From Beroe ovata (Eukaryota; Ctenophora; Nuda; Beroida; Beroidae), in NCBI GenBank assembly GCA_946803715.1, contig CAMPET010000133.1:41544-51707 (forward strand): 10,164 nucleotides of DNA, given 5' to 3'. The translations under genes and the position numbers were made by a program. Shown here piece after piece: positions 1-7,660 of this stretch. The notes beneath the pieces are model-generated. The model was not told the origin of the DNA. It searched no databases and saw nothing but the letters and a program-made list of their open reading frames with translations. Every line of letters begins with the position of its first letter. The stretch's first letter is position 1.

Positions 1-1
<1 letters not shown>

Positions 2-32
<31 letters not shown>
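2..32. repeat. (GT)n microsatellite
   Basis: An uninterrupted GT dinucleotide run of about 15 units at the left edge of the window. It may extend further left. Confidence 0.95.
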
Positions 33-35
<3 letters not shown>

Positions 36-432
36 ATTTTCTAATACCTACGCTCCGTCCTGTAATAAATATATATCCGCACTGTATTTTTCGTGTGAGT
101 AGTTATGTTAAGTTGACACTCTGATTTGACCTAGTACCGTAGGTTATTTTATTTATTTCGTCTAAAATTTTCTTCCTCTCTGCCGTTTTGTTTTGTAGTG
201 ACTGTTTTCAGCTAATACACAAAGGTATACTAACCGTAGTCTGTAGTATTTCATACTTGTTGGAGCTTCCATTTTCGTTGGGTTATGTTTTAATTGTGTG
301 CACATTGCTCGTAGTAAGTGCTTAATAACAGATATTTTAGTGATTCAGACACAAGACCATGAAGTGACATGTCAAGGAAGCGGAACAAGGCAGAGAGTTC
401 GCTATTTGTCCGGTTAACCTGCCGTTAATCCA

Positions 433-476
433 CCTGGTATCCCCTTATCCTGGTATCCCCTTATCCTGGTATCCCC
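433..476. repeat. 16-bp tandem repeat, 2.75 copies
   Basis: The unit CCTGGTATCCCCTTAT occurs at 433-448 and 449-464, followed by a 12-nt partial copy at 465-476. The copies are identical over the aligned length, implying recent expansion. It lies about 120 nt before the start codon, probably in the promoter or 5' UTR. Confidence 0.9.
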
Positions 477-501
477 CACACTTCCTGCTAACTCCGCCCA
501 T

Positions 502-527
502 CCATTGGAACCACCCATTGGAACCAC
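502..527. repeat. 13-bp tandem repeat, 2 copies
   Basis: The unit CCATTGGAACCAC is present twice head to tail (502-514 and 515-527). Each contains CCATTGG, which includes ATTGG, the reverse complement of a CCAAT box. This could be a regulatory element or simple slippage; no function is shown. Confidence 0.8.
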
Positions 528-594
528 TTGAGAATCAGTATAGCTCGGGAGTACGACCACTCTACCGACACCACTCTCTTGACACCACCTGCTT

Positions 595-745
595 ATGGAT
601 TCACGGACTCTTGACCAGCTGGATGCATGGAGAAGAAAGCGCAATGTGTCCAATACACGTGGTATAAGTACCATCCGTCGAGTGGAGACCAAGTGGATCC
701 AGATCCAGCACAGGACATTCTCTAAATGGGTCTCGCAACACACTG
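595..745 (+). CDS. Exon 1: N-terminus and start of CH1
   Basis: Starts at the first ATG after an in-frame TGA (580-582) and encodes residues 1-50 plus one base of codon 51. A basic N-terminal segment is followed by KWIQIQHRTFSKWVSQHT, the first helix of a type-1 CH domain. The donor is G|GTGAGT at 746, phase 1, joining G|GA to give Gly51. Confidence 0.85.
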
Positions 746-3700
746 GTGAGTGGGTGTCACTCAGGGTTCAAATTTTCCGGATGGGTTTCAGTAAAAAGAA
801 ATTTTGAACGATACAAAGATTATTGGGTGGAAAATACTATTGTCATAAATTGGGTTGTTTTTATCACCGAGACTACGGTCGACATTTTGCGTTTTTATTG
901 GACCCAACTTGGTGTGATTCTAGTTGAATTCTCGCGAATAATAATCTGCTCAAGTAATACTAAGAAATGCGGCGAATAGCAATATTTTGACCAACAGTCT
1001 GCTCTATTATGATTTCCCTTTACAAATACCTCACATACTTTTGCCTATTTTCCAGGAAGCAACATTGAGAACTTCAAGGTGGACTTCATCGACGGAGTGG
1101 TGTTCCTGCACCTGATGCAAGTGTTGTCAGGGAAAACGGTGAAGCGGTTTCACCGGTTTCCGCAGTCGATAACGCAGCGGTGTGACAACGTTCAGCTAGC
1201 CCTCGATATTTGTGCCAGGTAAGAGGGTATATTATGGGGTTAGGTTGTGTATCGGTTGTAGCCTACATTGTTTTGATAATTTGTGACCTAATGGCGCGTT
1301 TAAATGACGGACAGATTGTCATCTCGAATTCTGTAATTACTCTCCCATAATAATGAACGTGGAGACTATTACTATGATTAAACACGAGATGAATTTGTAA
1401 CTCCAATTCACGGAGTTAAAAGCCTCACTATTTATATTTTCGATCCTGATTGGCCTGAATTTCAATCATTGAATATCATGCACCATTGAAGATCAACATG
1501 AATGATATTGATTTGATGGCTTTGTAGCAGCAGTTCCTTTGACCCTAAAGTGGCGAGTCTGCATAATTATGATATGTCCATTAACATAACCCTGCTCAAC
1601 GTTGAATAATATGATTCCGGCTTATCCTCCATGTCAACCCCAGGTGACCTTCATGAATCCTCGTGCTAATATGATCCGATCTTCCCACAGTGAGGATGTT
1701 AGGTTAACAAATATCGGAGCACAGGACATCGCTAATGGTTCCCTCAAACTGATCCTAGGCCTGGTTTGGTGTCTCATACAGCGTTACCATCTCACTACGG
1801 TAAATGGTGTGTCTGTGTCTGTATGTTTGTATGTCTGTTTGTCTGTAGTATGTATGTCTGTGTGTTACTCTGTGTGTATGTCTCTGTGAGTTTGGCTTAT
1901 GTCCAATGTTGATAACCTCATTATGAACCACTCTATTACAATACAATGTGACTGTTGGTATAATTTGATCCTCTGCCATGGTTGCTATATACGACCAGCC
2001 CTCAGCGCAGCTACTCTTTGGTTTAAGGTGGCCGTCCTAATTGTAGTCGTGGACGGTGGTTCATCACCTATGGTTATGGTCTACCACCAATGGTTGCGGT
2101 CTACCCCCCATTTCCTCAGATTTACGAACGGAGAACCTCCAGTTTGGGAGAGAGTGACAGACGGTCGTCCAGTGTGAGTGAGAGGGATCCGGTGAAGGAC
2201 AACAACCACAAGATTCAACTTCTCCGGGGTCTCAATAAAATCCTAGGTACTGAGATAGTATCTTGATTGAAATAGTAATTTACTTGAGATACTTATTCAT
2301 TAAATGAAGTTAGTAGTCTGTGTCATGGGGCGGCATAATTTCCTCAGTCCATCAGTACAGATCATGTTTACTATTCAGTGATCATGGTTTCATGTATTCA
2401 GGTCATGATTGGATATGTAATATGTATGTGTGTCACAAGACTTGCGTCTACTCATGAGACGATTTTCACAACTCATGAACGTGGTGGTATGTGCCACATT
2501 GAGTGTGATCACACGCCCTGTCTCACATAATGTGTGGCGTGATTTGTACACTGATTTAACTCGTGTGGCGTGATTTGTACACTGATTTAACTCGTATGGT
2601 GTGATTTGTACAGTTGAGTGACATATCGAGATCGTATGTCAGTTTAACCGTGTCCTGACTCATAGTTCTATTCAGATAAGGTGAAGTTACGAGTCAATAA
2701 CCTCAAAGACGACTGGAAAGACGGAATGGCAATCACAGCACTTGTCACATACCTAGCTCCTGCCTTTAACAAAGACTTCATGAGTATAGGTTCGTGGCTC
2801 ACGCAAACTCACCCTCACCGCCTATATTCTCTAGCACACTACTCACCACCTAGCTCTCACCTTTCCCCCTTATTGCAGAACGTAGTGAGTACATATCAGC
2901 TACAGACGCTGCGATGGAAGCTGCCGAGAAGTACCTATCAATTCCACGTCTACTTACGGCAGAGGATTTCACTAGGTAAATTGCAAGCATGCACATTTCA
3001 TGTTGTCGTAATTCTCACGCTCATATTATTCTGCTGTGTTTGTGCTTGGCAAAGTTATAATGAGATTCGCTATCGGATCATGGATAAAACTAGTAATACA
3101 TACATGTAGGCCCTCTTCTTCGAGCGTGTTATTCAATGTTATGTATCTTTGCGCATGACATCCCCTTTAAGTTTAGTACTTTACTCCCTATATTCCCTTT
3201 TTGTATTTAACTCCCTATTTTCCCTTCCGTTCCGAACCATCTTTACTAACACCATCACAAATAATCTAGAGGTTTAGATTCCTATGCAGGGATTAAAAGG
3301 TGTTTGTCATCATTATCCGCTTATTATTGTGAGTGAACAATGACTTAGGCTTTATGTACACTCAAGTAAACACACACACACACACGCACAGTGCACACAC
3401 ACACACACATTTGAAGTTGTTTACTGCGATGTGGTCTGTTTAATGATCATTGCTTTTCTTTCTCTTCCACGATACACGAGGCAATCGCTGTTTTCGCTTC
3501 GGATTTCGTATTTTACGGTTTCTGATTTCATTCGTTGTTGTTAATGTTACACGTTTTCATCTCTTCATTCTGTTTTCTGTTTTGATGTTTTCTCCTTTCC
3601 GACCACTTTGAAATTGTACAATGTACGTTTTCATGAAGCACAAATCCAAACTTCACGTCTGACCAAATTACAATCAGTTGACCCCTGTTCCAAATTCCAA

Positions 3701-6700
3701 TGCCTCCTCCATTACACCCCCTCCCTCAATTCCTCAAGACACCCCTCTGACCGCCCATGACACCCCTCTCACCGCCCATGACACCCCTCTGACCCCCCTT
3801 CTTCCGCAGTGATGAAGTCGATGAGTTGAGTATGATCACATACCTATCCTACTTCATGGACCCCGCACACAAGGCAGTTCGTGAGAACTATCTCAGGGAT
3901 CACCCAGAGTATATCCCACTCTACAAACCATTCATCGAGCCCGCCACTGACAACCACTCCGACCCACTCAACAACAGTCAGCTAGCTAGTCCTGAGCCAC
4001 GGATCAGTCCATCTGGCCGGACTCCATCACCATTGAAACACTTGCCTACTAATGGGGACTCGAGGTCTGATTCGGGAAAGAAGAGTCCGATAAAGAAGCT
4101 ACTCTCCTCGTATAAGGACAAGCTGAAGAAAGTGAAGATGGCCGATAACAAGTACAAGGAACCGTACCAACTGACGGAAGTAGATCCGGAATTGGAGCGA
4201 GAGGAGGAGTGCGATGGGGCTCCCTCCCCTGGGGGAGTAGAGGAGGACATGGTCCACGTGAGGTCCATGTCTGAGGGAGAACCGTACAGGACCAAATCAG
4301 CGTACACACCGGACAGGAATGTGGCATCACAAGCAGAGACCAGTGCCTCCTCTTCAACTGGGACTGGTGTCTCGATCAGACATCACAAGGCCATCAGACG
4401 GTCTAGTCGGTACAGTTCGGATAACTTGTGTGACACGTGCAAACAGCCAAAACCGTGCAGTGAGTGTGAAGCAGCACCGAGACGCAGATCCATGCCTATG
4501 GGCTCCTCTAGGCGGGATAACGAGTCGCCCGCACCGCGGGCATTGTCCCGCGACAGTTATCAGGACAGTTTCAGGAGTGAGCGAGTGACTCCACCCGCCA
4601 AACCACCTAAACCTGAGAATATGACGCGTAGCTTGTCGTTCTCACACGAGACGCCGTCGCCTGTCATTCGTGACATATCGTCGCCCGAGTACATGAACAT
4701 TCCCGATCCTATAGACTCCCCTGCTGCTCAACTCGAGGGGGAAGAGGGGGAGGAGGTGGTGAGTGACACGGAGCGGGATGAAATCCTCGAGCAGATATTC
4801 AACGCAGCTTCTGTGGAGGATCTAACCAAACCGGACGATGATTACGATGAAAACATGCCCCCGATGCAGAGATTCCAGCGATCTAACACAACTGTGGTAC
4901 GAAACAAGGGAAGCAAGACCTCGCAATCTCCTGTCCCTCAGAGCAATCCTGCGAATAATATGAATGCATCAGAACTAACGCCCTTCTTCCGTGACCACGA
5001 AATACTTGCGGAGTACAAATTGCTGTGTAACAACGTTTCATCCGGTGTCTATGTAATCCCATCGCCTCACTCACTACAAGTGTGGAACGGAGTGATTTTC
5101 CTCAAAATAGGAATGTTCGCTGACGGATGTTTCAAGTTTAATCTNTGAGTATGATCACATACCTATCCTACTTCATGGACCCCGCACACAAGGCAGTACG
5201 CGAGAACTATCTCAGGGATCACCCAGAGTATATCCCACTCTACAAACCATTCATCGAGCCCGCCACTGACAACCACTCCGACCCACTCAACAACAGTCAG
5301 CTAGCTAGTCCTGAGCCACGGATCAGTCCATCTGGCCGGACTCCATCACCATTGAAACACTTGCCTACTAATGGGGACTCGAGGTCTGATTCGGGAAAGA
5401 AGAGTCCGATAAAGAAGCTACTCTCCTCGTATAAGGACAAGCTAAAGAAAGTGAAGATGGCCGATAACAAGTACAAGGAACCGTACCAACTGACGGAAGT
5501 AGATCCGGAATTGGAGCGAGAGGAGGAGTGCGATGGGGCTCCCTCCCCTGGGGGGCTAGAGGATGACATGGTCCACGTGAGGTCCATGTCTGAGGGAGAA
5601 CCGTACAGGACCAAATCAGCGTACACCCCGGACAGGAATGTGGCATCACAAGCAGAGACAAGCGCCTCCTCTTCAACTGGGACTGGTGTCTCGATCAGAC
5701 ATCACAAGGCCATCAGACGGTCTAGTCGGTACAGTTCGGATAACTTGTGTGACACGTGCAAACAGCCCAAACCGTGCAGTGAGTGTGAAGCAGCACCGAG
5801 ACGCAGATCCATGCCTGTGGGCTCCTCTAGGCGGGATAACGAGTCACCCGCACAGCGGGCATTGTCTCGCGACAGTTATCAGGACAGTTTCAGGAGTGAG
5901 CGAGTGACTCCACCCGCCAAACCACCTAAACCTGAAAATATGACGCGTAGCTTGTCATTTTCACACGAGACGCCGTCACCTGTCATTCGTGACATATCAT
6001 CGCCCGAGTACATGAACATTCCCGATCCTATAGATTCCCCTGCTGCTCAACTCGAGGGGGAAGAGGGGGAGGAGGTGGTGAGTGACACGGAGCGGGATGA
6101 AATCCTCGAGCAGATATTCAACGCAGCTTCTGTGGAGGATCTAACCAAACCGGACGATGATTACGATGAAAACATGCCCCCGATGCAGAGATTCCAGCGA
6201 TCTAACACAACTGTGGTACGAAACAAGGGAAGCAAGACCTCACAATCTCCCGTCCCTCAGAGCAGCCCTGCGAATAATATGAATGCATCAGAACTAACGC
6301 CCTTCTTCCGTGATCACGAAATACTTGCGGAGTACAAACTGCTGTGTAACAACGTTTCATCCGGTGTCTATGTAATCCCATCGCCTTACTCACTACAAGT
6401 GTGGAATGGAGTGATTTTCCTCAAAATAGGAATGTTCGCTGACGGATGTTTCAAGTTTAATCTCAACATTCCTGACGATTTCCCCTACTCGAGGCCGTCC
6501 CTACAGTTTATCACGCCGGTTTTTCATCCGCAAGTGAATGACATTGGGGAGCTCAACCTGTCCAAAGCCTTCCCAACATGGACCCCACGTAGAGACAGAG
6601 TTTGGTGAGTGCCAGTGTCCGTCAGTCATAGTCATCATCCTGTCGGCTGTCATTGTCTGTGTCAGTCATTGTCTGTCATGGGCATCATCCTGTCACTCTG

Positions 6701-7428
6701 CTAACATTTTCACATTATAGTGTGTTCGTTGAGAGCAGTGTGAGTTTCCGTGTAGCGCACACACGGCTGTGTGAAGCACTATAAATGTGCTGAGTGTTGT
6801 CAAGTGAAACAAGGCTGGTGTATCGTGTGTGAGCAATTAAGGAATGTTGACACCCTAGTACTCATTATGCACATGTTTGTCATAATATGCTCAGTGTGTC
6901 AAGCCATATAAGTATCCGCCAATTTAGGAGCACACGACTTGTTGAAGTAAATTCAACTCCTTCCTATTACAATGAATGAGGAGACCATGAATGATGAAGT
7001 CACTCACAGTTTTAACCCCACATTTTTGTCCCCAGGCATCTCCTGCGCTACACGAAGCGATGTTTCTTTTCCGTCAATACTTTTGACGCCACCAATACAG
7101 CCGCTGCCTCAGCAGTGCAGGAGAGCATCGAGACTTTCCGGCAGCAAGCGAGATTGTGCGTTGACGAAAGTATCAGGTACAGCTACTCAATACTCTGCTC
7201 AAAATCACAATCAAATGAGGATATTCTTTTCTTTCTGTGATGTCACGTGATGTCACATGACGGGTCTACTCACCCATCATTATCCTTAGACTCAACTACA
7301 AAGACGAGCACACAACGAACAGCGAAGAAAACATATTCGGTGGGAAACTCCTCAATGATACACAACTTCAAATAATAAGGGACAAGGTCTACAAAGGAAA
7401 TCTGGACTATAATTTGATTTTCCAGTGA
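595..7428 (+). CDS. Tandem CH-domain (filamin-type) protein fused to an AKTIP/FTS-like UEV domain, nine exons
   Basis: Hand-built join: 595-745, 1056-1218, 1691-1799, 2120-2246, 2676-2789, 2879-2975, 3810-6604 (contains the duplicated block and N), 7036-7176, 7290-7428. All junctions are GT-AG with agreeing phase. With the block collapsed to one copy the CDS is 2517 nt, 838 aa plus stop. CH1 (about 34-140) shows the W-x-Q-x-Q-x-x-T-F-x-x-W start and GSLKLILGLVW end; CH2 (about 172-278) shows DDWKDG and DEVDELSMITYLS. These are typical of filamin/actinin actin-binding modules. Residues about 280-645 are Ser/Pro/charged and look disordered. Residues about 650-790 match AKTIP/FTS: AEYKLL, GVYVIPS, GVIFLKIG, FHPQV, GEL. 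Asn (about 730) occupies the catalytic-Cys position of active E2s, so a non-catalytic UEV is expected. AKTIP/FTS is known to bind Hook proteins and FHIP; a link between actin and that complex is inference. I know no named family with this architecture. Confidence 0.85.
746..1055 (+). other. Intron 1 (310 nt)
   Basis: GTGAGT donor and TTTTCCAG acceptor. The body is AT-rich with several in-frame stops. I see no further structure in it. Confidence 0.8.
1056..1218 (+). CDS. Exon 2: core of CH1
   Basis: Encodes residues 51 to 105 (last codon split). It contains NFKVDFIDGVVFLHLMQVL, SGKTVKRF and CDNVQLALDICA, the DGVxLxxLxxVLSGK and N-V-x-x-AL core of CH1 in filamin, spectrin and actinin proteins. 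The donor is AG|GTAAGA, phase 2. It is too short and too internal to begin with its own ATG, so it was found by similarity. Confidence 0.88.
1219..1690 (+). other. Intron 2 (472 nt)
   Basis: GTAAGA donor and TTCCCACAG acceptor. AT-rich, with no repeat or gene that I can support. Confidence 0.8.
1691..1799 (+). CDS. Exon 3: end of CH1
   Basis: Encodes residues about 106-141, including RLTNIGAQDIANGSLKLIL and GLVWCLIQRYHL. This matches the last helices of CH1, where filamins have I-V-D-G-N-L-K-L-I-L-G-L-I-W. The acceptor completes Ser (AG|T) from exon 2. The exon ends ACG|GTAAAT in phase 0. Confidence 0.88.
1806..1890. repeat. TG/TGTC-rich simple repeat
   Basis: Imperfect units of TGTC, TGTA and TG run for about 85 nt at the 5' end of intron 3. 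On the RNA this is a UG-rich tract directly downstream of a non-consensus donor (GTAAAT), a position where UG-binding splicing factors can act. That role is not shown here. Confidence 0.8.
2071..2110. repeat. 20-bp imperfect tandem repeat, 2 copies
   Basis: TGGTTATGGTCTACCACCAA is followed by a copy differing at about 4 positions. It ends nine nt before the exon 4 acceptor. Confidence 0.75.
2120..2246 (+). CDS. Exon 4: CH1-CH2 linker and start of CH2
   Basis: Encodes residues 142-183 plus one base. The first 30 residues form a Ser/Arg linker with two R-R-x-S sites (Ser148 and Ser158), matching basophilic kinase consensus. The rest, IQLLRGLNKIL, is the first helix of CH2. Donor G|GTACTG is phase 1; joining to AT in exon 5 restores Asp184. 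It was found from phase continuity and the CH2 match. Confidence 0.82.
2247..2675 (+). other. Intron 4 (429 nt) with 31-bp minisatellite
   Basis: GTACTG donor and TCTATTCAG acceptor. Apart from the tandem repeat at 2532-2614 I see nothing else in it. Confidence 0.8.
2532..2614. repeat. 31-bp minisatellite, about 2.7 copies
   Basis: Two identical 31-nt units occupy 2532-2562 and 2563-2593, each beginning GTGTGGCGTGATTTGTACAC. A third, diverged partial unit (GTATGGTGTGATTTGTACA) runs from 2594. Exact identity of the first two indicates recent duplication. Confidence 0.9.
2676..2789 (+). CDS. Exon 5: CH2 core, first half
   Basis: Encodes residues about 184-221: DKVKLRVNNLKDDWKDGMAI followed by TALVTYLAPAFNKDFMSI. 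The N-x-x-x-DW-x-DG-x-A-x-x-AL motif is the hallmark of CH2 in filamins and actinins. The donor G|GTTCGT is weak but the phase (1) matches exon 6. Confidence 0.88.
2879..2975 (+). CDS. Exon 6: CH2 core, second half
   Basis: Encodes residues about 222-254, including TDAAMEAAEKYLSIPRLLTA and EDFT. It corresponds to the N-x-x-x-A-x-x-x-A-E-x-x-L-G-I-P segment of CH2. Acceptor TATTGCAG lies at the end of an 89-nt intron (2790-2878); donor AG|GTAAAT is phase 2. Confidence 0.88.
3370..3409. repeat. (CA)n microsatellite, interrupted
   Basis: CA dinucleotides interrupted by CG and GTG near the middle. On the RNA it is complementary to the UG-rich tract of intron 3. Confidence 0.9.
3738..3800. repeat. 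21-bp C-rich tandem repeat, 3 copies, at a splice acceptor
   Basis: Units start at 3738, 3759 and 3780 with the shared word GACACCCCTCT. Copies 1 and 2 differ at one base; the third drifts into the polypyrimidine tract before the exon 7 acceptor at 3808-3809. The repeat array therefore forms much of the acceptor's pyrimidine-rich context. Confidence 0.88.
3810..6604 (+). CDS. Exon 7 as assembled: end of CH2, disordered region, UEV (contains false duplication)
   Basis: The acceptor completes Ser254. The first 17 nt (3810-3826) encode DEVDEL, the end of CH2, and occur once; the next 1318 nt occur twice. Collapsed, the exon is 1476 nt (residues 254-746) and ends TG|GTGAGT, splitting Trp746. In order it encodes the end of CH2; a Ser/Pro stretch; a Lys-rich segment (about 344-372); a CxxC-x5-CxxC cluster (Cys 461, 464, 470, 473); SH3-ligand-like PPAKPPKP; an acidic stretch (EGEEGEEVVSDTERDE); and the UEV domain from about 650. 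Read literally, the first copy hits TGA at 5146-5148 just after the N, which would truncate the UEV. Confidence 0.85.
3827..5144 (+). repeat. Exon 7 duplicated block, copy 1
   Basis: 1318 nt, collinear with 5146-6463 at an offset of 1319 and with no indels. By hand I count about 28 substitutions (about 2.1%), about six of them changing an amino acid. It ends exactly at the N, in the middle of the UEV domain. Confidence 0.95.
5145..5145. other. Single-N assembly join
   Basis: The only ambiguous base in the window, precisely at the junction of the two block copies. A single N is a common scaffolder mark for contigs estimated to overlap but not merged. Confidence 0.9.
5146..6463 (+). repeat. 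Exon 7 duplicated block, copy 2
   Basis: It begins mid-codon at the same point as position 3827, with no AG acceptor before it, and continues uniquely into the rest of the UEV at 6464. This is the copy to use for the 3' half of the gene. Compared with copy 1 it has Leu-Glu-Asp for Val-Glu-Glu, and Val for Met, Gln for Pro, Ser for Asn and Tyr for His. Confidence 0.95.
6605..7035 (+). other. Intron 7 (431 nt)
   Basis: GTGAGT donor and TTTTTGTCCCCAG acceptor. The 5' part (about 6619-6700) carries imperfect repeats of GTCAGTCAT and CATCATCCTGTC. No coding content is supported. Confidence 0.8.
7036..7176 (+). CDS. Exon 8: C-terminal helices of the UEV domain
   Basis: The first base completes Trp746, then HLLRYTKRCFFSVN and SAVQESIETFRQQARLCVDE follow (residues 747-792). 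This aligns with the AKTIP/FTS segment after the UEV core, which has Y-A-R-R-x-F-Y and a long helix with a K/R-x-C end. Donor AG|GTACAG, phase 2. An overlapping open frame with an ATG at 6972 is an intronic artefact. Confidence 0.85.
7177..7289 (+). other. Intron 8 (113 nt) with 10-bp tandem GTGATGTCAC
   Basis: GTACAG donor and TATCCTTAG acceptor. The near-palindrome GTGATGTCAC occurs twice head to tail at 7237-7256, creating a CACGTG E-box at the junction and two CRE-like TGATGTCA sites. Confidence 0.8.
7290..7428 (+). CDS. Exon 9: C-terminus and stop
   Basis: Completes Arg793 and encodes 45 further residues to TGA at 7426-7428. It includes LLNDTQLQIIRDKVYKG, a helical stretch that may correspond to the C-terminal helix of AKTIP/FTS, but similarity is weak and the tail is shorter than in human AKTIP. 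No AATAAA is visible in the following 200 nt. Confidence 0.82.
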
Positions 7429-7660
7429 TTTTTATTTAGTATTTTGTACTCCTTAGAGGGAATTCTTCTGTGTTCGAGTTCACCGCAGTTTATAGTCGAC
7501 GTAGCTTAGTGTCCCAATGTTAAACTTTTAGGTTGAAGATGGGAGGAAATTTCCGTTTATTGATTCGGCATTTTGTATACGTTGGTGGCCAAGTTTTCGC
7601 TTGTCACGGACACGACAGTAATTATTTTAACAGGGATTTTTTACATAAGCCGTATATTTC

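Larger units (their letters stand above)
1..594. other. Upstream region and presumed 5' UTR of the CH-UEV gene
   Basis: No coding exon is supported here on either strand. The stretch is mostly AT-rich with a (GT)n tract at the left edge and two short tandem repeats near 433-527. An in-frame TGA at 580-582 lies 15 nt before the chosen ATG at 595, so coding does not extend upstream in the same exon. I could not identify a convincing TATA box or initiator, and the transcription start is not visible. A pyrimidine-rich run ending in TTTTGTAG near 199 looks like a splice acceptor, so an upstream non-coding exon is possible but unproven. Confidence 0.5.
1800..2119 (+). other. Intron 3 (320 nt) with TG-rich tract
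   Basis: GTAAAT donor and TTTCCTCAG acceptor. Just after the donor (about 1806-1890) lies an imperfect TGTC/TGTA simple repeat. A 20-bp imperfect tandem repeat sits at 2071-2090 and 2091-2110, directly before the acceptor. Confidence 0.8.
2976..3809 (+). other. Intron 6 (834 nt)
   Basis: The longest intron. GTAAAT donor and CTTCCGCAG acceptor. It contains a (CA)n tract at 3370-3409 and, at its 3' end, a C-rich 21-bp tandem repeat (3738-3800). No coding exon was recognised; the open frame running from exon 6 into the intron is read-through. Confidence 0.8.

Noticed and set aside
762-785. A tRNA-like T-loop word (GGTTCAAAT)
   Set aside because: No paired T-stem, anticodon arm or acceptor stem could be found around it; it lies in intron 1.
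1-3409. A CRISPR-like array from the short direct repeats
   Set aside because: The repeats are contiguous tandem units or dinucleotide runs without unique spacers, in an intron-bearing animal gene.
3826-5148. A truncated 440-aa gene ending at 5148
   Set aside because: The stop is created only by the junction with the N and the restarted copy, which is most likely an assembly artefact.
3978-5676. Several antisense open frames inside exon 7
   Set aside because: They recur in parallel in both copies as shadows of the sense coding frame and show no domain.
3827-6463. A genuine tandem exon duplication
   Set aside because: The second copy has no splice acceptor, the frame is broken at the junction, and the junction coincides exactly with the only N. 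I keep it as a low-probability alternative.
5151-6608. A separate 485-aa gene starting at the ATG at 5151
   Set aside because: It is the second copy of exon 7 after the N. The ATG is an internal methionine of CH2 (SMITYLS), and the TGA at 6606-6608 lies inside the intron 7 donor.
6972-7250. A 92-aa open frame starting at 6972
   Set aside because: It spans an intron end, exon 8 in the wrong frame and the next intron; the UEV frame of exon 8 is the one that matches AKTIP/FTS.
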